This document shows, one piece after another, positions 12,205 through 24,519 of a stretch of DNA of 64,000 bases (position 1 is its first letter; each line of letters opens with the position of its first letter). Source of the DNA: Cryptomeria japonica (Eukaryota; Streptophyta; Pinopsida; Cupressales; Cupressaceae). Position numbers and translations under genes: made by a program. A model generated the notes under the pieces. The model had not been told where the DNA came from. It saw only the letters and a program-made list of their open reading frames with translations, and did not search any database. Location: assembly GCF_030272615.1 (NCBI RefSeq), contig NC_081413.1, positions 103,314,239 to 103,378,238 of the forward strand. Direction: 5' to 3'.

Positions 12205-14512
12205 CAGAGGCACGTGCTCCTTAGGATAGAGATAGTTGACATTATGTAGTTAGCCTGCAGGCCATACTTAGGACAGACAGTCCAATTTTGTACTCCGATA
12301 TTATTTTGATATATGATATGATATGCATCGATATGATGGGATGCAATGTGTTATGACTTATGTTTATTTTCCATGCATGGATGGCGTATGCACTGTTTAT
12401 TGTGGAACATGTATGAATACATGTTGATGTGTTTTTGATGCATTTATAATATGAAATGGATAAAATGCTTGATGTGATGCTTGATATAATGCAAATGTAC
12501 TAACCAAATGGATGCAGGATGCAGCATATGTGTGTGGAGAGCGGAGAATGAGATTGAACTGACTATCTGAACTGACAGAAGAAATGTTAGTAAGAAGAAA
12601 TGAAACAGAGGATAGTTAGAGATGAAGAAAAACTTGCTTTCAGTAATGCACTTTATTGGTGAGAACCTTTATTTTAATGTAGCAAAATGGATGCGTAGCA
12701 TCATGGCATTGAAGGCCAGAGCTGAAATGCAACCCTTTTTGCAAAAGACAGACACATTGCAGACAAGCAGCAATCACAACAAAAAAGAAAGGGACCATGA
12801 ACCATCCTGGTCACTCTAAATCACTCAGTGACATCATCGAGCAACATAGGAACATGATCGAAGATAAATCAATAAATGATAAGACTCGCTAATTCCAACA
12901 AGTCAGACAAACATCTTGATCTGCATTGTCAAAAGTTGAAAGTGTTGATAGGACGATCATGTTGTCTGGTTTCAGGGAATGCGGCACCCCGTTTGAGACA
13001 AGACACAGTCTGGTTTCGAGTATACCACACCCTGTATAAGACCCATGATAGTAATGACAAGGACAGATGATATTGATGTTGATTGATTGATATGACAATT
13101 GTGATCAGTTTGAATGTCTGGTTTGATTGAAAATTTCATCTGTTAATGTGTGATTTGCAGTAAAGTGCAGTGTTGGATTGCATGTCATTGGAGGGATGCT
13201 CAGTGATTTGTCTTATGCACAAAAGGGATATATTTTTTTATTTTTTTTTTCGAGTTTTTACAATTTTTTTGTGTTCATTTTTTCAGGACTTTATTTGATT
13301 TTTTAGGGATTTTTTTCAGGACATTTTTTTTATTTTTATGATTTTTTCAGGACATTATTTGATGTTTAGGGGTTTTTTTTAAAGACATTTTTCAAATTTT
13401 TTTGAATTATTTCAGGACATTTTTCATTTTTTTTGGATTATTTCAGGACATTTTTCAATTTTTTTGTTTTTTTAGGACTTTGCCCCCAGTGTCTAGCAAG
13501 GCAAGGAATATGACAGGTGAATAAATAGGCTTGTTGAAATGTTGGTGGATAGAGGGAAGACAAAGGCCTGTTATTATGGAGACAATACGGATGCAATTCT
13601 CAAGGGCTATTGCGTGATGGGACAAAAGATTGGATATGACAATGTAAAGTAGTGACATGGAATGAGGGACATGTCAAGAGGTTTTTGAAACCATGTTTTA
13701 AATTTGGCATCCTTATGTCAGATCAAGATCAAGAAATGAAAAAGGGTGTATGGATAGTGATAAGATATGGATAGGATAAGCAAGACCAAGAATGGATAAG
13801 GGACATGGACTGAAGGTCAAGATTGGCTAAGGGATAGTGGCAGAAAGTTGCAATAAGCTAGGGAATATGGATGAAAGGTTATAATAAGCAAGTGGATAAG
13901 GACCAAAAGCTATGATGGACTTAAAGCTGCAAACAAGATGCATGATGCTCATGATGATCCTCAGCCTTGTCAAGATCAAATGTGGAAAAAGGAAATGGAC
14001 ATGAGGGACAATAGGATAATGGAGGAGTATGACATGGTATGATAGGATAATGAAGGGCAATAGGATATGAAGGAGGAAACCTGCCCCCAAGTGTGGTGTG
14101 CAAGAAGTTCATAGATTATGCATGACGCCTGTTTGCTAGGTTTTCATCATGGTACTTGCCCAAGGTGCCTGTTTGCTAGGTTTTCACCAGTGGACGAATT
14201 ATTTTTGCTTTACTTTTTTTTCTTTTTTCTTTTTTTTTTCACTTTTTTTTTTTTTGTTGTATTTTGACTTTTTCAATAGAAGATGGACACATGATAGGGG
14301 ATGGAATGACTCAAGCGTCTTTTTTTTTTTTGGATAGTAGCCTTGAAAAAAAAAAATGGACCATGACCTTTAAAAGTATGCTCAAAGACGTTGGTAGGAT
14401 AAGGACATGGAAAAAAAGATGAAACTAAGGCAAGGATTTATGCAAAGGATTGGACCAGAGGGATGGAAGGATGGAAAATATGCATTGGATAATGGATAGG
14501 GTATTGGAAGAA
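12205..14512. other. E3 non-coding region between PMD gene and unknown ORF
   Basis: No supported gene. Features seen: a block at about 12620-12830 shared with E4; GGTTTCGAGTATACCACACC and CCTGTATAAGACC near 13010-13045; a T-rich tandem field of TTTTTCAGGACATTT units (13225-13480) ending in TTGCCCCCAGTG; a purine-rich GGATA-type stretch (13720-14080); two copies of GCCTGTTTGCTAGGTTTTCA (about 14128-14187); and a T-tract at 14213-14255. Several of these recur in E1, E4 and E5 at the same relative position. Confidence 0.6.
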
Positions 14513-17269
14513 CTATGCTTGAGTGGATAGAAATGTTGGCAAGATTGACATTGGCACACACCTTGAGGGGTGATGGACTGATGGAGGAAAAATGGATTTC
14601 AGATTGTGAGATTTGGATGGAGGAATAGCTTGGGATTTTCGGACATAAGGGCCCAAAATGGAAGAAGGAGGTGATGGAGGAACAAATTTGAGAGGTTTGG
14701 ATGGAGGAATAGAAATTTTGGATGCCAAGTTGGATTTTACTTTTTGTGCTTCAAGAAGCTGCTTAGGGATCCACATGGTTTTTGATTTTTCATGCTTTTG
14801 TGGTTCCTTGGAGTACATTGCTTGCACAAGGGATTTAGGAACCCATATATATTTTGAATTTTCTTTTTTATTTTTCTCAATGGGCCTTTGTGGCCTTTTG
14901 GATATTTCTTTTTCTTTATAGATCATATTGTTCTTTGTTTTGACATGTCGATTATATTGGACATGTTGATCCTTGAATACATGTGGATTTCTAGACTTAC
15001 GACTTTTATTCTTGGCATCCAAATTGCTGGGAGGGGGAAAGGAATGCATGGATGGATATGAATGAAATGGACTTCTTTTGGATGGATGAAATTTACTCAA
15101 GGATGTGTGCCTTTTCTGACCTTGCATAGAGGACAAAGGGATATAAGGACCTAAGATGGATGGAAAGTATGATGGGGAAGGTGTATGTTTTGATTGTGAT
15201 GGAGGGATACCAACGTCTTGAGAGTGAGTTGTGTAGACATGACCCTTAACATTTTCTTTCATATGGAGGGATTCTTGCTTATGGAGATCTACTCCTTTGC
15301 CTTTATGAATATCTTGACTTGTAGGATACTCTTTTCTTTGGGAAGAAAACGCGAGTCCATTATGAGGTGGATATGATATGAGAGAAATAATGAGATCTTG
15401 AAGTGGATCGGATTGCACCAAAGTGGAAGAACCCATTATGCATGTCAAGGGTTCATGAACATATTGCACTGACACATTAGAATCATGAAGGGCATTAGGA
15501 TCATGAGGGGGACTAGGAGTGTGTAGTGGACATGGTTCAATGACAGGCTCTTCAAGAGATGGAATGGGAGAAATAATGGGATCATCAAAAGAAATGCGAT
15601 CTTGGAGTGTATATGGAGCATTAGGACAAGGAGATGGAGGAACAAGTGGATCTCGTGGAGGATCTGAAGGAATAATTTGATCTTGATAAGGAGGAAGATA
15701 ATTGGAATCCTATTTAAAGGTGCTTTGCTCTTGACTTTCAATGGGATCATCATAAAGGATGGAAAGGATATCTTGATCTTTCTCAGGAAGTGGAATGTCA
15801 ATGGGATCTGAAAGGACATTGTGTTCATGAAATGGAAGGGGATAGTTTGGGATTGGATGAACTGGGATATCTTGATCTTGCCCGGGGAATGGAGTGTCAA
15901 TAGGACTTTGGATAAGATGGACAAGAATAGGGGAATCATCATGAGTTTCTGGGAAGATGGGGTTCTGGTCAACAATTGGATGGGATGATAAGGTTTCAAG
16001 ATCTTGATCTTGATTTGTTTTAAGACATGTTTCTTCATGCTCTAAATTATCCTCTTGACATGGGGTTGGACTTTGGATATGCATGGGGGATTTTGATAAG
16101 GAATCAATGTTTTGGCATGAAGGAAATGTACTTTGAACATTTTTGATGGATTCTAGCAAGGGATCAATGCTTGAAGATGAGGAAGAGGGACTTCAAATGG
16201 GGTCCTCTAAAACAGGTAATGGCAATAAAGTGCATGGTGGCATTGGGTCTTGTATTTCTAAAACATGACAAGGATGTGCATCATGAATTGGATTATCTTG
16301 GCAATCAATTATGGATAGCCCTTGGATAATTGCATCCTTGGGTGTATTATTTGATGAGGACAATATGGAAGGTTCTTGTGAAACTTATAGAGGTGTAGGG
16401 ATAGATGCCACTGGAGAGTCAATTTGTTTGTGGGGAGATGAGGCATTGCTAGACATAATTGTATTATCTTCATCTTCCTTAAAGAACTCACTTGGTAGTT
16501 TCCTTAAGATCATTGCAATAAAGCCACCTTTCTTTCGAGGTTTTGACATGATTGGATCTGGAATTTGAACTTGTTTGGCAAGGAGTTGGTTCTGATCTGA
16601 TGTCATGTTTTGATATTGGACTTGGTTCAATTGTTCTAACATGTTTGAAACTTGGGTTGGTGTGTGCTACAACCTTTGTTTTTGAATGTTTGGTTGTGGT
16701 TGTTGACATTGATATTCCACCATTGGTTGAACCATTTGTTGACATTGTATAGTTGGTTGGACATATTGTTGAAATTGGACCATTGGATGTATTGGTTGTA
16801 TATGTTGAACAATTGGTTGTATTGGTTGAAAATCTGATTGATAGTAAACACCTTCTTGTTCTTGTTGTGGAGGCACATAATGTTGAAATTGATGTTGTCT
16901 CCTTTCTTGAAATTGTTTCATCATCTCTATTTGGGAGAGGAGAGCTAGTATGTCTGATCGTTCAAGAAGAGATCTTACATCAATTGGCTCAATCTTTGGA
17001 TTTCGACCTGGAAATTTTTGAAACATTTTGGACATTTGTGATCTATTCTTCTTAGTGTTTTTCACTCTTTGTTCCAATATCTCCTCTTCTTGAGCTAGTT
17101 TCTCCTCTAGTTTTTGTATTTGGAGATTTGTTTCATCATAAAAAGTTTGATCAAGGTTGCTTTGTTGTTGGGTTGGATAGAATTGTGATTGCATTGTCGG
17201 TTGATATGTCAAACTTTGTTGCATCATTGGTGCTTGGAACCTTGTTTCAAAAGACATGTCACTATGCAA
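14513..17269 (-). pseudogene. E3 unknown long ORF, Q-rich then P/S-rich (gag-position protein)
   Basis: A single minus-strand frame runs from the ATG at 17269 to a stop at 14513, about 919 codons, without frameshift. The N-terminus has a coiled coil (LEEKLAQEEEILEQRVK) and an IDVRSLLERSD segment. Next is a Gln/Val/Pro repeat region (QPMVQ-type) ending at a TAG at about 16667. After that TAG come a basic KPRKKGGFIAMILRKLPSEFF segment and a long Pro/Ser/His/Asp-rich region. The TAG is shared with E4. Private stops (near 16383, 16194 and 15710) are sense codons in E4. I see no zinc knuckle, protease, RT or integrase motif. It sits where gag would be, but I do not recognise the family. Confidence 0.72.
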
Positions 17270-18164
17270 TGTTTTTGGGATTTTTTATTTTAAAAGGATG
17301 ATGTATGATATGCAACTAAATGCAACCTAAATAGATGAAAATGCAATCTATGGCAAGAATGCAACCTATGTTTTTGCTATTTTTTCAAGATTTTGTCAAA
17401 CTCATGAATGCAATTCTAAAAATGAGACCCTTAGGAAATTGAAATGATGTCTAGACCTCAAAGGACAAAAGGACCAAGTGACAAAAGGACCAAGTGACAA
17501 AAGGACAAAATGACAATGTCTCCCCTATATGCTTGGATACTAAGCTAGGTTTGACCAAATGACATTGATGACAAAAAGACAAAAGTTTGATAAGGTCTAG
17601 ACTTCCTAACAATGACTTAGGGTTTATTCAAAGATTTGGATTACTCAAGTATGACAAACCAAAGTTTTGACACTATATGCAAAGGGAAAATTACTATGCA
17701 AATGACCCTAATATGATATGATAATGACCTAAGCTTAATGAAGAGACCTAGGGTATGCAAATGTGGCCTAATGTTATGAGGACAAGGATGCAAATGCAAA
17801 TATATGACAGTGTCAACCTAAGACAAAACCTAAGGTTGAATTATGAAATGGTATTACTCTAATGCAAGAGGACACATGCAAATGGATGACCCTTATTGAT
17901 ATGCAAAGGAGTATGACCTAGGTGAAACCTAACCTTGGTAGTTGACAATGACTTTGGAAAATGCAAACCTAAGATGAACCTAAATCTAAGTGACATGAAT
18001 GTCGAGACAAGATTTTGAAAAATGTTTGACAACCATGTTTGAAGGTGTTTTGAACTTTGTTGGATGAAATGTTCTTGTGTTTAACCTTGTTTTGAATCAA
18101 TTTGTCTTGTTTTTGAAATGAGATACAATTCAACTTTTTACAAGCAAAGAAGACAAGATATTTC
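17270..18164 (-). other. E3 leader, ORF-proximal part
   Basis: Non-coding on both strands as far as I can see. It is the reverse complement of about 20950-21810 in E4. It contains a small tandem run of AAAGGACCAAGTGACAA units at about 17458-17512. Bases 18160-18164 (atttc) are the left copy of the E4 target duplication. Confidence 0.8.
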
Positions 18165-19624
18165 TGTAGACATCTAAAAATGGTCAATGCTTGCGGAATC
18201 ATACTTTAACATTTGCGCATTGCCTTATTTTAGGTTTTTGCATCGCAATAACATTTCTCCTATGATTCGCACTTGGTCTTTATCATTTGCGAGCATCGAG
18301 TCCTTCTTCTGCATTCTTCATTTGTCTCGCTTTCGAATTTGGTCTTGTTGATAACAATATTTGTCATGATTTTGGTCGCTCTTATCTTGTCGCATCAATG
18401 TGCGTATTCATTTGTCATCATTTTGGGACATCGTCAATCCTAATTAGGGTTTTGTCCTCTTTTCAATCTTGTCATCTTGTGATCTATTTTGTCATCGATC
18501 CTTGTCTTCTTTTCAATTTTGTCATTTTTGCGATCAATTTGTCATCGATCATTGTCTTTCTCAATTATGTCAATTTGAATCAATTAGTCATTGTTCCTCG
18601 TCAATTGGTGCATTTATCAATCAAATCACTTATCAACATTGGTCATTTATCAAGTTAGAATCATGATCAAATCGAATTGACGTCAATTATCTTTTGTCAA
18701 GACCTAATTGTCATCCTTGCATTTCTAATTCATCTTTTAGGGTTTCATGATTTTATTCATTTAACCCTGTTTGTCATTTCCCCCTCTAGGATTAATAAAT
18801 TATTTATTTATCCTAAGTCTTCGTGTCACAATTAAATGTTTATTTAATTGGCTAACTAATTATTCCTCCTTTTGTGAATTAATTAATAAATGACAAATTA
18901 TTAATTGATTTACCTAATTTCTTCTAATTCTTAATTTCTAATTCCTAATTTCCTAATTTCTATTTCATCTATTTTTCAATTCTCTCCTATTTTCCTCCTA
19001 ATTTCGTGGGAATGACATTTCAATTTGTCATAATTTTTCATAATTGACAATCAATCAATTTTGACATAGAAATTTGTCATAATTTTGTCATAATTGACAA
19101 ACAATCAATTTTGACATAGAAATTTGTCATAATTTTGTCATGAATTATCAATCAATCAATCTTGCATAGAAAGTGCAAATTTGTCATAATTTGTCATAAT
19201 TGACATTCTTGATTTGCAATTCCCATTCGAATCTCTTCATGCTAATTTGATCTTTTCTCCAATTTGTCTATAAATTGGATGAATTTCTTCAATCCCAACT
19301 AATCACTTTTTTGAATCCCTACCTGGTCGAGTCAATCACGCTTCGAGTATTCTTGCACTACAATCTTGTCTACTTGCTTTCATATCATGCTTATGCACTA
19401 GTAGGTGAGATCCACAAACAAAGCTATTTGAAGGAGAAAGAAGGACAATGGAGCCACATGAAGGAGACATCTGCATTTGGTTTGCTTAGTTTTCAATCTT
19501 GAATGTCTTGTTTTCATGTTTTCATTGAGTGTAATTAGGATTGTTATCACTGCATTTTAGTTTTCGTGATTGAGCTAGGCTAATGTTTACATTGCTTTGA
19601 TGATTTCCACATTTCTTAGCTACA
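18165..19624 (+). repeat. E4 5' LTR
   Basis: 1,460 bp, TGTAGACATC...TTAGCTACA. It is shorter than the 3' copy (1,527 bp), mostly because of indels in the TCATCGATC and AATTCCTAATTTCC repeat fields. AT-rich; U3 probably extends to the TATA box near 19269. Confidence 0.95.
19269..19276 (+). promoter_or_regulatory. E4 5' LTR TATA box candidate
   Basis: TATAAATT lies within the short palindrome CCAATTTGTCTATAAATTGG, about 350 bp before the LTR end. The same palindrome is conserved in the E3 LTRs (near 8290 and 32686) and in the E4 3' LTR. This fits the U3 promoter driving the sense transcript. No transcription start can be seen directly. Confidence 0.5.
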
Positions 19625-19629
19625 TTAAT

Positions 19630-19648
19630 TGGTGAACTCGATGTGAAC
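19630..19648 (+). other. E4 primer binding site candidate
   Basis: TGGTGAACTCGATGTGAAC starts five bases after the LTR; E3 has TGGTGAACCTGACGTGAAC in the same place. A leading TGG pairs with the CCA end of a tRNA. I cannot name the tRNA with confidence; it is not the lysine site seen in E5. Confidence 0.5.
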
Positions 19649-19737
19649 TAACCCCCTAATCATGCTTTTGAGTTCTTTTGAGTTGATTTGCAGGTTAAAA
19701 ACCCAAGAAACAGGGTAATGCAAGGTTTTCTGGGAAC

Positions 19738-19941
19738 TTCTGCGCCTGTGTGAGACAATCTGTGCCTGTGTCGAGCATTCTGTGCCTGTGTCAAGGAGAA
19801 ACTGTGCCTGTGTGAGACAATCTGTGCCTGTGTCAAGCATTTTGCGCCTGTGTCAAGGACAATCTACGCCTGTGTGAGACAATTTGCACCTGTGTGAGAC
19901 AATCTGCGCCTGTGTCAAGCATTCTGCGCCTGTGTAGGGCT
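19738..19941 (+). repeat. E4 leader tandem array (TCTGCGCCTGTGT units)
   Basis: About ten head-to-tail degenerate units of roughly 20 bp. Each has the core GCCTGTGT, with two alternating tails (GAGACAA and CAAGCAT). The E3 counterpart is at 32131-32250. A related motif, in the same sense relative to the opposite transcript, lies upstream of the antisense PMD gene (28928-29042). Confidence 0.88.
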
Positions 19942-21810
19942 AGAAACAGAGGTAAAAGGCAGTGTTTTTTTACTTGCAAATTGTTCTGTTTTGCATGTTG
20001 TTTTTGCTTTTTTGGTTTTTGGTACTGATTCTCTATGCAGCACCTTGGCATTATGCATGGCAAAGACAACAAATGAAACTACTAACACGTTTTATGCAGG
20101 TTCGATAGTCAAAGACTAAACATATCAAACTTCTGACTTGGGTTTTGCAGGTTGCCTTGGACTACAACTAAACTTTGTGTTTGTAATTAATATTTAGGCA
20201 CCTAGTATGATTTCTAAATAGGATGGAATGAATGTATGTTTGCTTTGATTGTTGAGTTTTGACATTGGAGTAGGAGAGTATGCTCTCATCCTTCTTAGGG
20301 TGATTAGAAATCCAGATCTTTGATACCCTGCTCATGTTTTTGATTATGTGTCACCTTTAGAGGGCCTGCCTTCCCAACCATTTGCTTTTGCAAGCAAGTG
20401 ACAATCGTGAGAAGGGAATGACCCAAAGTGAGTACGGCTAGAATACCTTGGCATTCTAACTCACTATAAACAAATACCTGATGGGCGAAAGCTTTGAAGG
20501 AAGGGTTACGTGGGAATTGCAGTTACTTGGGAAGTGATGACCCTTGAACTCTTTCTCATATCAACATCTAAGTAAGACCTCATGGTCTAAATCATGCTTG
20601 CGTGACTACATTTGTTTGGTATCTTGGTGGGCTTAATGTCTCAATCACGCTTGCGTGACACCAAGGAGTAACGCTTAAGAGAAATCCTGACTAAACACCT
20701 TGTATTTAGAGGCCAAAAATCTTTCTAGTTGCTTGAGAAGGACAAGTTCGGATACTTGGAAGAGATACTAAGTTCACCATGGGGAGATTTCCATGGAGAT
20801 TGATGCTTGGCTGCCCCGAGAAGTGAGTGTCGTGGAGGGGAGCCCGTGGGGTCAAGCATCTATGTATTCTCCTTGAATCTCATAACGAGTCTACCTCTCA
20901 AGTACCTAATGTCCTTGCCTACCATAAGAAATTTGTGAATGAGCATGATTGTATTGAGTCTAAGTTGAAATATCTTGTCTTCTTTATTTGTCAAAAGTTG
21001 AGTTGTGTCTCATTTCGAAAACAAGACAAATTGATTCGAAACAAGGATTAACACAAGAACATTTCATTCAACAAAGTTCAAAACACCTACAAACATGGTT
21101 GTCAAACATTTTTCAAAATCTTGTCTCAACATTCATGTCACTTAGATTTAGGTTCATCCTAGGTTTGCATTTTGCAAATTCATTATCAACTACCAAGGTT
21201 AGGTTTCACTTAGGTCATACTCCTTTGCATATCAATAAGGGTCATCCATTTGCATGTGTCCTCTTGCATTAGAGTAATACCATTTCATAATTCAACCTTA
21301 GGTTTTGTCTTAGGTTGACATTGTCATACATTAGGTCACATTTGCATACCCTAGGTCTCTTCATTAAGCTTAGGTCATTATCATATCATAGTAGGGTCAT
21401 TTGCATAGTAATTGTCCCTTTCAATATAGTGTCAAAACTAGGTTTTGTCATACTTGAGTAATCCAAATCTTTGATAAACCCTAAGTCATTGTTGGGAAGT
21501 CTAGACCTTATCAAACCTTTTCTCTTTTTGTCATTATTGTCATTTGGTCAAACCTAGCTTAGTATCCAAGCATAATAGGGGAGACATTGTCATTTTGTCC
21601 TCTTGTCACTTGGTCCTTTTGTCCTTTGAGGTCTAGACATCATTTCAATTTCCTAAGGGTCTCATTTTTAGAATTGCATTCATAAGTTTGTCAAAATCTT
21701 GAAAAAAGAACAAAAACATAGATTGCATTCTTGCCATAGATTGCATCTTCATTTATTTAGTTTGCATTTAGTTGCATATCATACATTATCCTTGAAAAAT
21801 TCCAAAAATA
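19942..21810 (+). other. E4 untranslated leader
   Basis: No supported gene. The segment 20265-20475 (GAGAGTATGCTCTCATCC, GGCCTGCCTTCCC, ACTCACTATAAACAAATACC and others) has a recognisable counterpart in the leader of E5 (56865-57095) and in E3 (31605-31815). It could be an RNA packaging or structure signal, by inference. The segment around 20955-20980 is the intact version of the site where E4 landed in E3. Confidence 0.7.
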
Positions 21811-24519
21811 TTGCATTTGCATAGTGACATGTCTATTGAAACAAGGTTCCAAGCACCGATGATGCAACAAAGTTTGACATATCAACCAACAATGAAATCA
21901 CAATTATATCCAACCCAACAACAAGGCAATATCGATCAAACTTTTTATGATGAAACAAGTCTCCAAATACAAAAACTAGAGGAAAAACTAGCTCAAGAGA
22001 AGGAGATATTGGAACAAAGAGTGAAAAACATTGAGAAGAATAGATCACAAATGTCCAAAATGTTTCAAAAATTTCCAAGTCGAAATCCAAAGATTGAGCC
22101 AATTGATGTAAGATCTCTTCTTGAACGATCAAACATACCAGCTCTCCTCTCACAAATAGAGATGATGAAACAATTTCAAGAAAAGAGACAACATCAATTT
22201 CAACATTATGTGCCTCCACAAAAAGAACAGGAAGGTGTTTACTATCAATCAAATTTTCAACCATCACAACCAATGGTTCAACAGTTCCAACATTTCCAAC
22301 AGACACAACCAATGGTCCAGCATATACAACCAATGGTCCAATTTCAACAATATGTCCAACCAACTATACAATGTCAACAAATTGTTCAACCAATGGTGGA
22401 ATATCAATGTCAACAACCACAACCAAACATTCAAAAACAAAGGTTGTAGCACACACCAGCCCAAGTTTCAAACATGTCAAAACAATTGAACCAAGTCCAA
22501 TATCAAAACATGACATTAGATCAGAACCAACTCCTTGCCAAACAAGTTCAAATTCCAGATACAACTATGTCAAAACCTCGAAAGAAAGGTGGCTTTATTG
22601 CAATGATCTTAAGGAAACTACCAAGTGAGTTCTTTGAGGAAGATCAAGATAATACAATTATGTCTAGCAATGCCTCATCCCCTCACAAGCAAATTGACTC
22701 TCCAATGGCATCTATCCCTACACCTCTAGAAGTTTCACAAGAACCTTCCATATTGTCCTCATCAAACAATACACCCAAGGATGCAATTATCCAAGGGCTA
22801 TCCATAATTGATTGCCATGATAATCCAATTCATGATGCACATCCTTGTCATGTTTTATAAATACAAGACCCAATGCCACCATGCACTTTATTGCCATTAC
22901 CTATTTTAGAGGACCCCATTCAAAGTCCCTCTTCCTCATGTTCAAGCATTGATTCCTTGCCAAAATCCATCACAAATGTTCAAAGTGCATTTCCTTCATG
23001 CCAAAACATTGACTCCTTGTCAGAATCCCCCATGCATATCCAAAGTCCAACCCCATGTCAAGAGGATAATTTAGAGCATGAAGAAACATGTCTTGAAATA
23101 GATGAAGATCAAGATCTTGAAACCTTATCATCCTATCCAATTGTTGACCAGGACGCCATGTTCCCAGACACTCATGATGATTCCCTTATTCTTGTCTATC
23201 CTATCCAAAGCCCTATTGACACTCCATTCCCCAAGCAAGATCAAGATATCCCAGTCCATCCAATCCCAAATGATCCCCTTCCATTTCATGAACAAAATGT
23301 CCTTTCAAATCCCATTGACATTCCACTTCCGAAGAAAGATCAAGATATCCCTTCCATCCTTTCTAATGATCCCAATAAAAGTCAAGAGAAAAGCACCTTT
23401 AAAGAGGATTCCAATGATCTTCCTTCTTCTCAAGATAAAATTATTCCTTCATATCCTCCACAAGATCCACTTATTCCTCCATCTCCTTGTCCTAATGCTC
23501 CATATACACTCCAAGATCGCATTTCTTTTGATGATCCCATTATTTTTCCCATTCCATCTCTTGAAGAGCCTGTCATTGAACCATGTCCACCACACAATCC
23601 TAGTCCCCCTCACGATCCTAATCCCACTCATGATCCTAACGTGTCAGTGCAAGATGTTCATGAACCCTCGACATGCATAATGGGTTCTTCCACTTTGGTG
23701 CAATTTGATCCACTTCAAGATCTCATTATTTCTCTCATATCATATCCACCTCATAATGGACTTGCCTCTTCCTCCCAAAGAAAAGAGTATCCTACAAGTC
23801 AAGATATTCATAAAGGTAAAGGAGTAGATCTCCATAAGCAAGCATCCCTTCATGTTAAAGAAAATATTAAGGGTCGTGGCCTCAGTGAAATTCCTCAAGA
23901 CGTGGGTACCCCTACTAAATCCAACATCCCTTCAAAATCCAAGCATACACCTTCCCCATCATACTTTCCATCCATCTTAGGTCCTTATATTCCTTCATTC
24001 TCTATGCAAGGTCAGAAAAGGCATACATCCTTGAGTAAATTTCATCCATCCAATAGAAGTCCATTTCATTCATATCCATCCATGCATTCCTTTCCCCCTC
24101 CAAGCAATTTGGATGCCAAGTATAAAAGTCATAAGTCTAGAAATCCACATGTAATCAAGGATCAACATGTCCAATATAATCGACATGTCAAAACAAAGAA
24201 TAAATTGATCTATAAAGAAAAAGAAATATCCAAAAGGCCACAAAGGCCCACTGAGCAAAATAAAGCAAAGTCAAAATATATATGGGTTCCTAAATCCCTT
24301 GTGCAAGCAATGCACTCCAAGGAACCACAAAAGCATGAAAAATCAAACACTATGTGGATCCCCAAGCGGCTCCTTGAAGCACAAAAGCCTAAAGAAACAT
24401 CAAACTTGGCATCCAAAGTTTCTATTCCTCCATCCAACCCTCTCAAATTTTTTCCTCCACCACCTTCTTCATCCATTTTGGGCCCTTATGTCCCAAAATC
24501 CATAGCCTTTCCTTCCTAA
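21811..24519 (+). pseudogene. E4 unknown long ORF, Q-rich then P/S-rich (gag-position protein)
   Basis: One plus-strand frame of about 903 codons ending at TAA 24517-24519. The first clear ATG is at about 21829; the frame opens just before it. Segment 1 (to TAG 22447-22449) has a coiled coil (LEEKLAQEKEILEQRVK), IDVRSLLERSN, and a Gln-rich QPMVQ repeat. Segment 2 (22474-22860) has the basic KPRKKGGFIAMILRK patch. Segment 3 (22873-24519, 548 codons) is very rich in Pro, Ser, His and Asp. The TAG at 22447 is shared with E3. The TAA at 22858 is private: E3 has GAA there. No enzyme motif is visible. It may be a diverged gag-like structural protein or cargo; unassigned. Confidence 0.75.

Noticed and set aside
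16552-17055. Plus-strand ORFs rich in Val/Leu/Trp opposite the Q-rich gene
   Set aside because: They are the antisense shadow of the Gln/Pro-rich coding strand; no independent motif, and the same shadow appears opposite E4.
19738-19941. CRISPR-like regular repeats
   Set aside because: Units are degenerate, about 20 bp, directly tandem without unique spacers, and lie in a retrotransposon leader in plant-type DNA.
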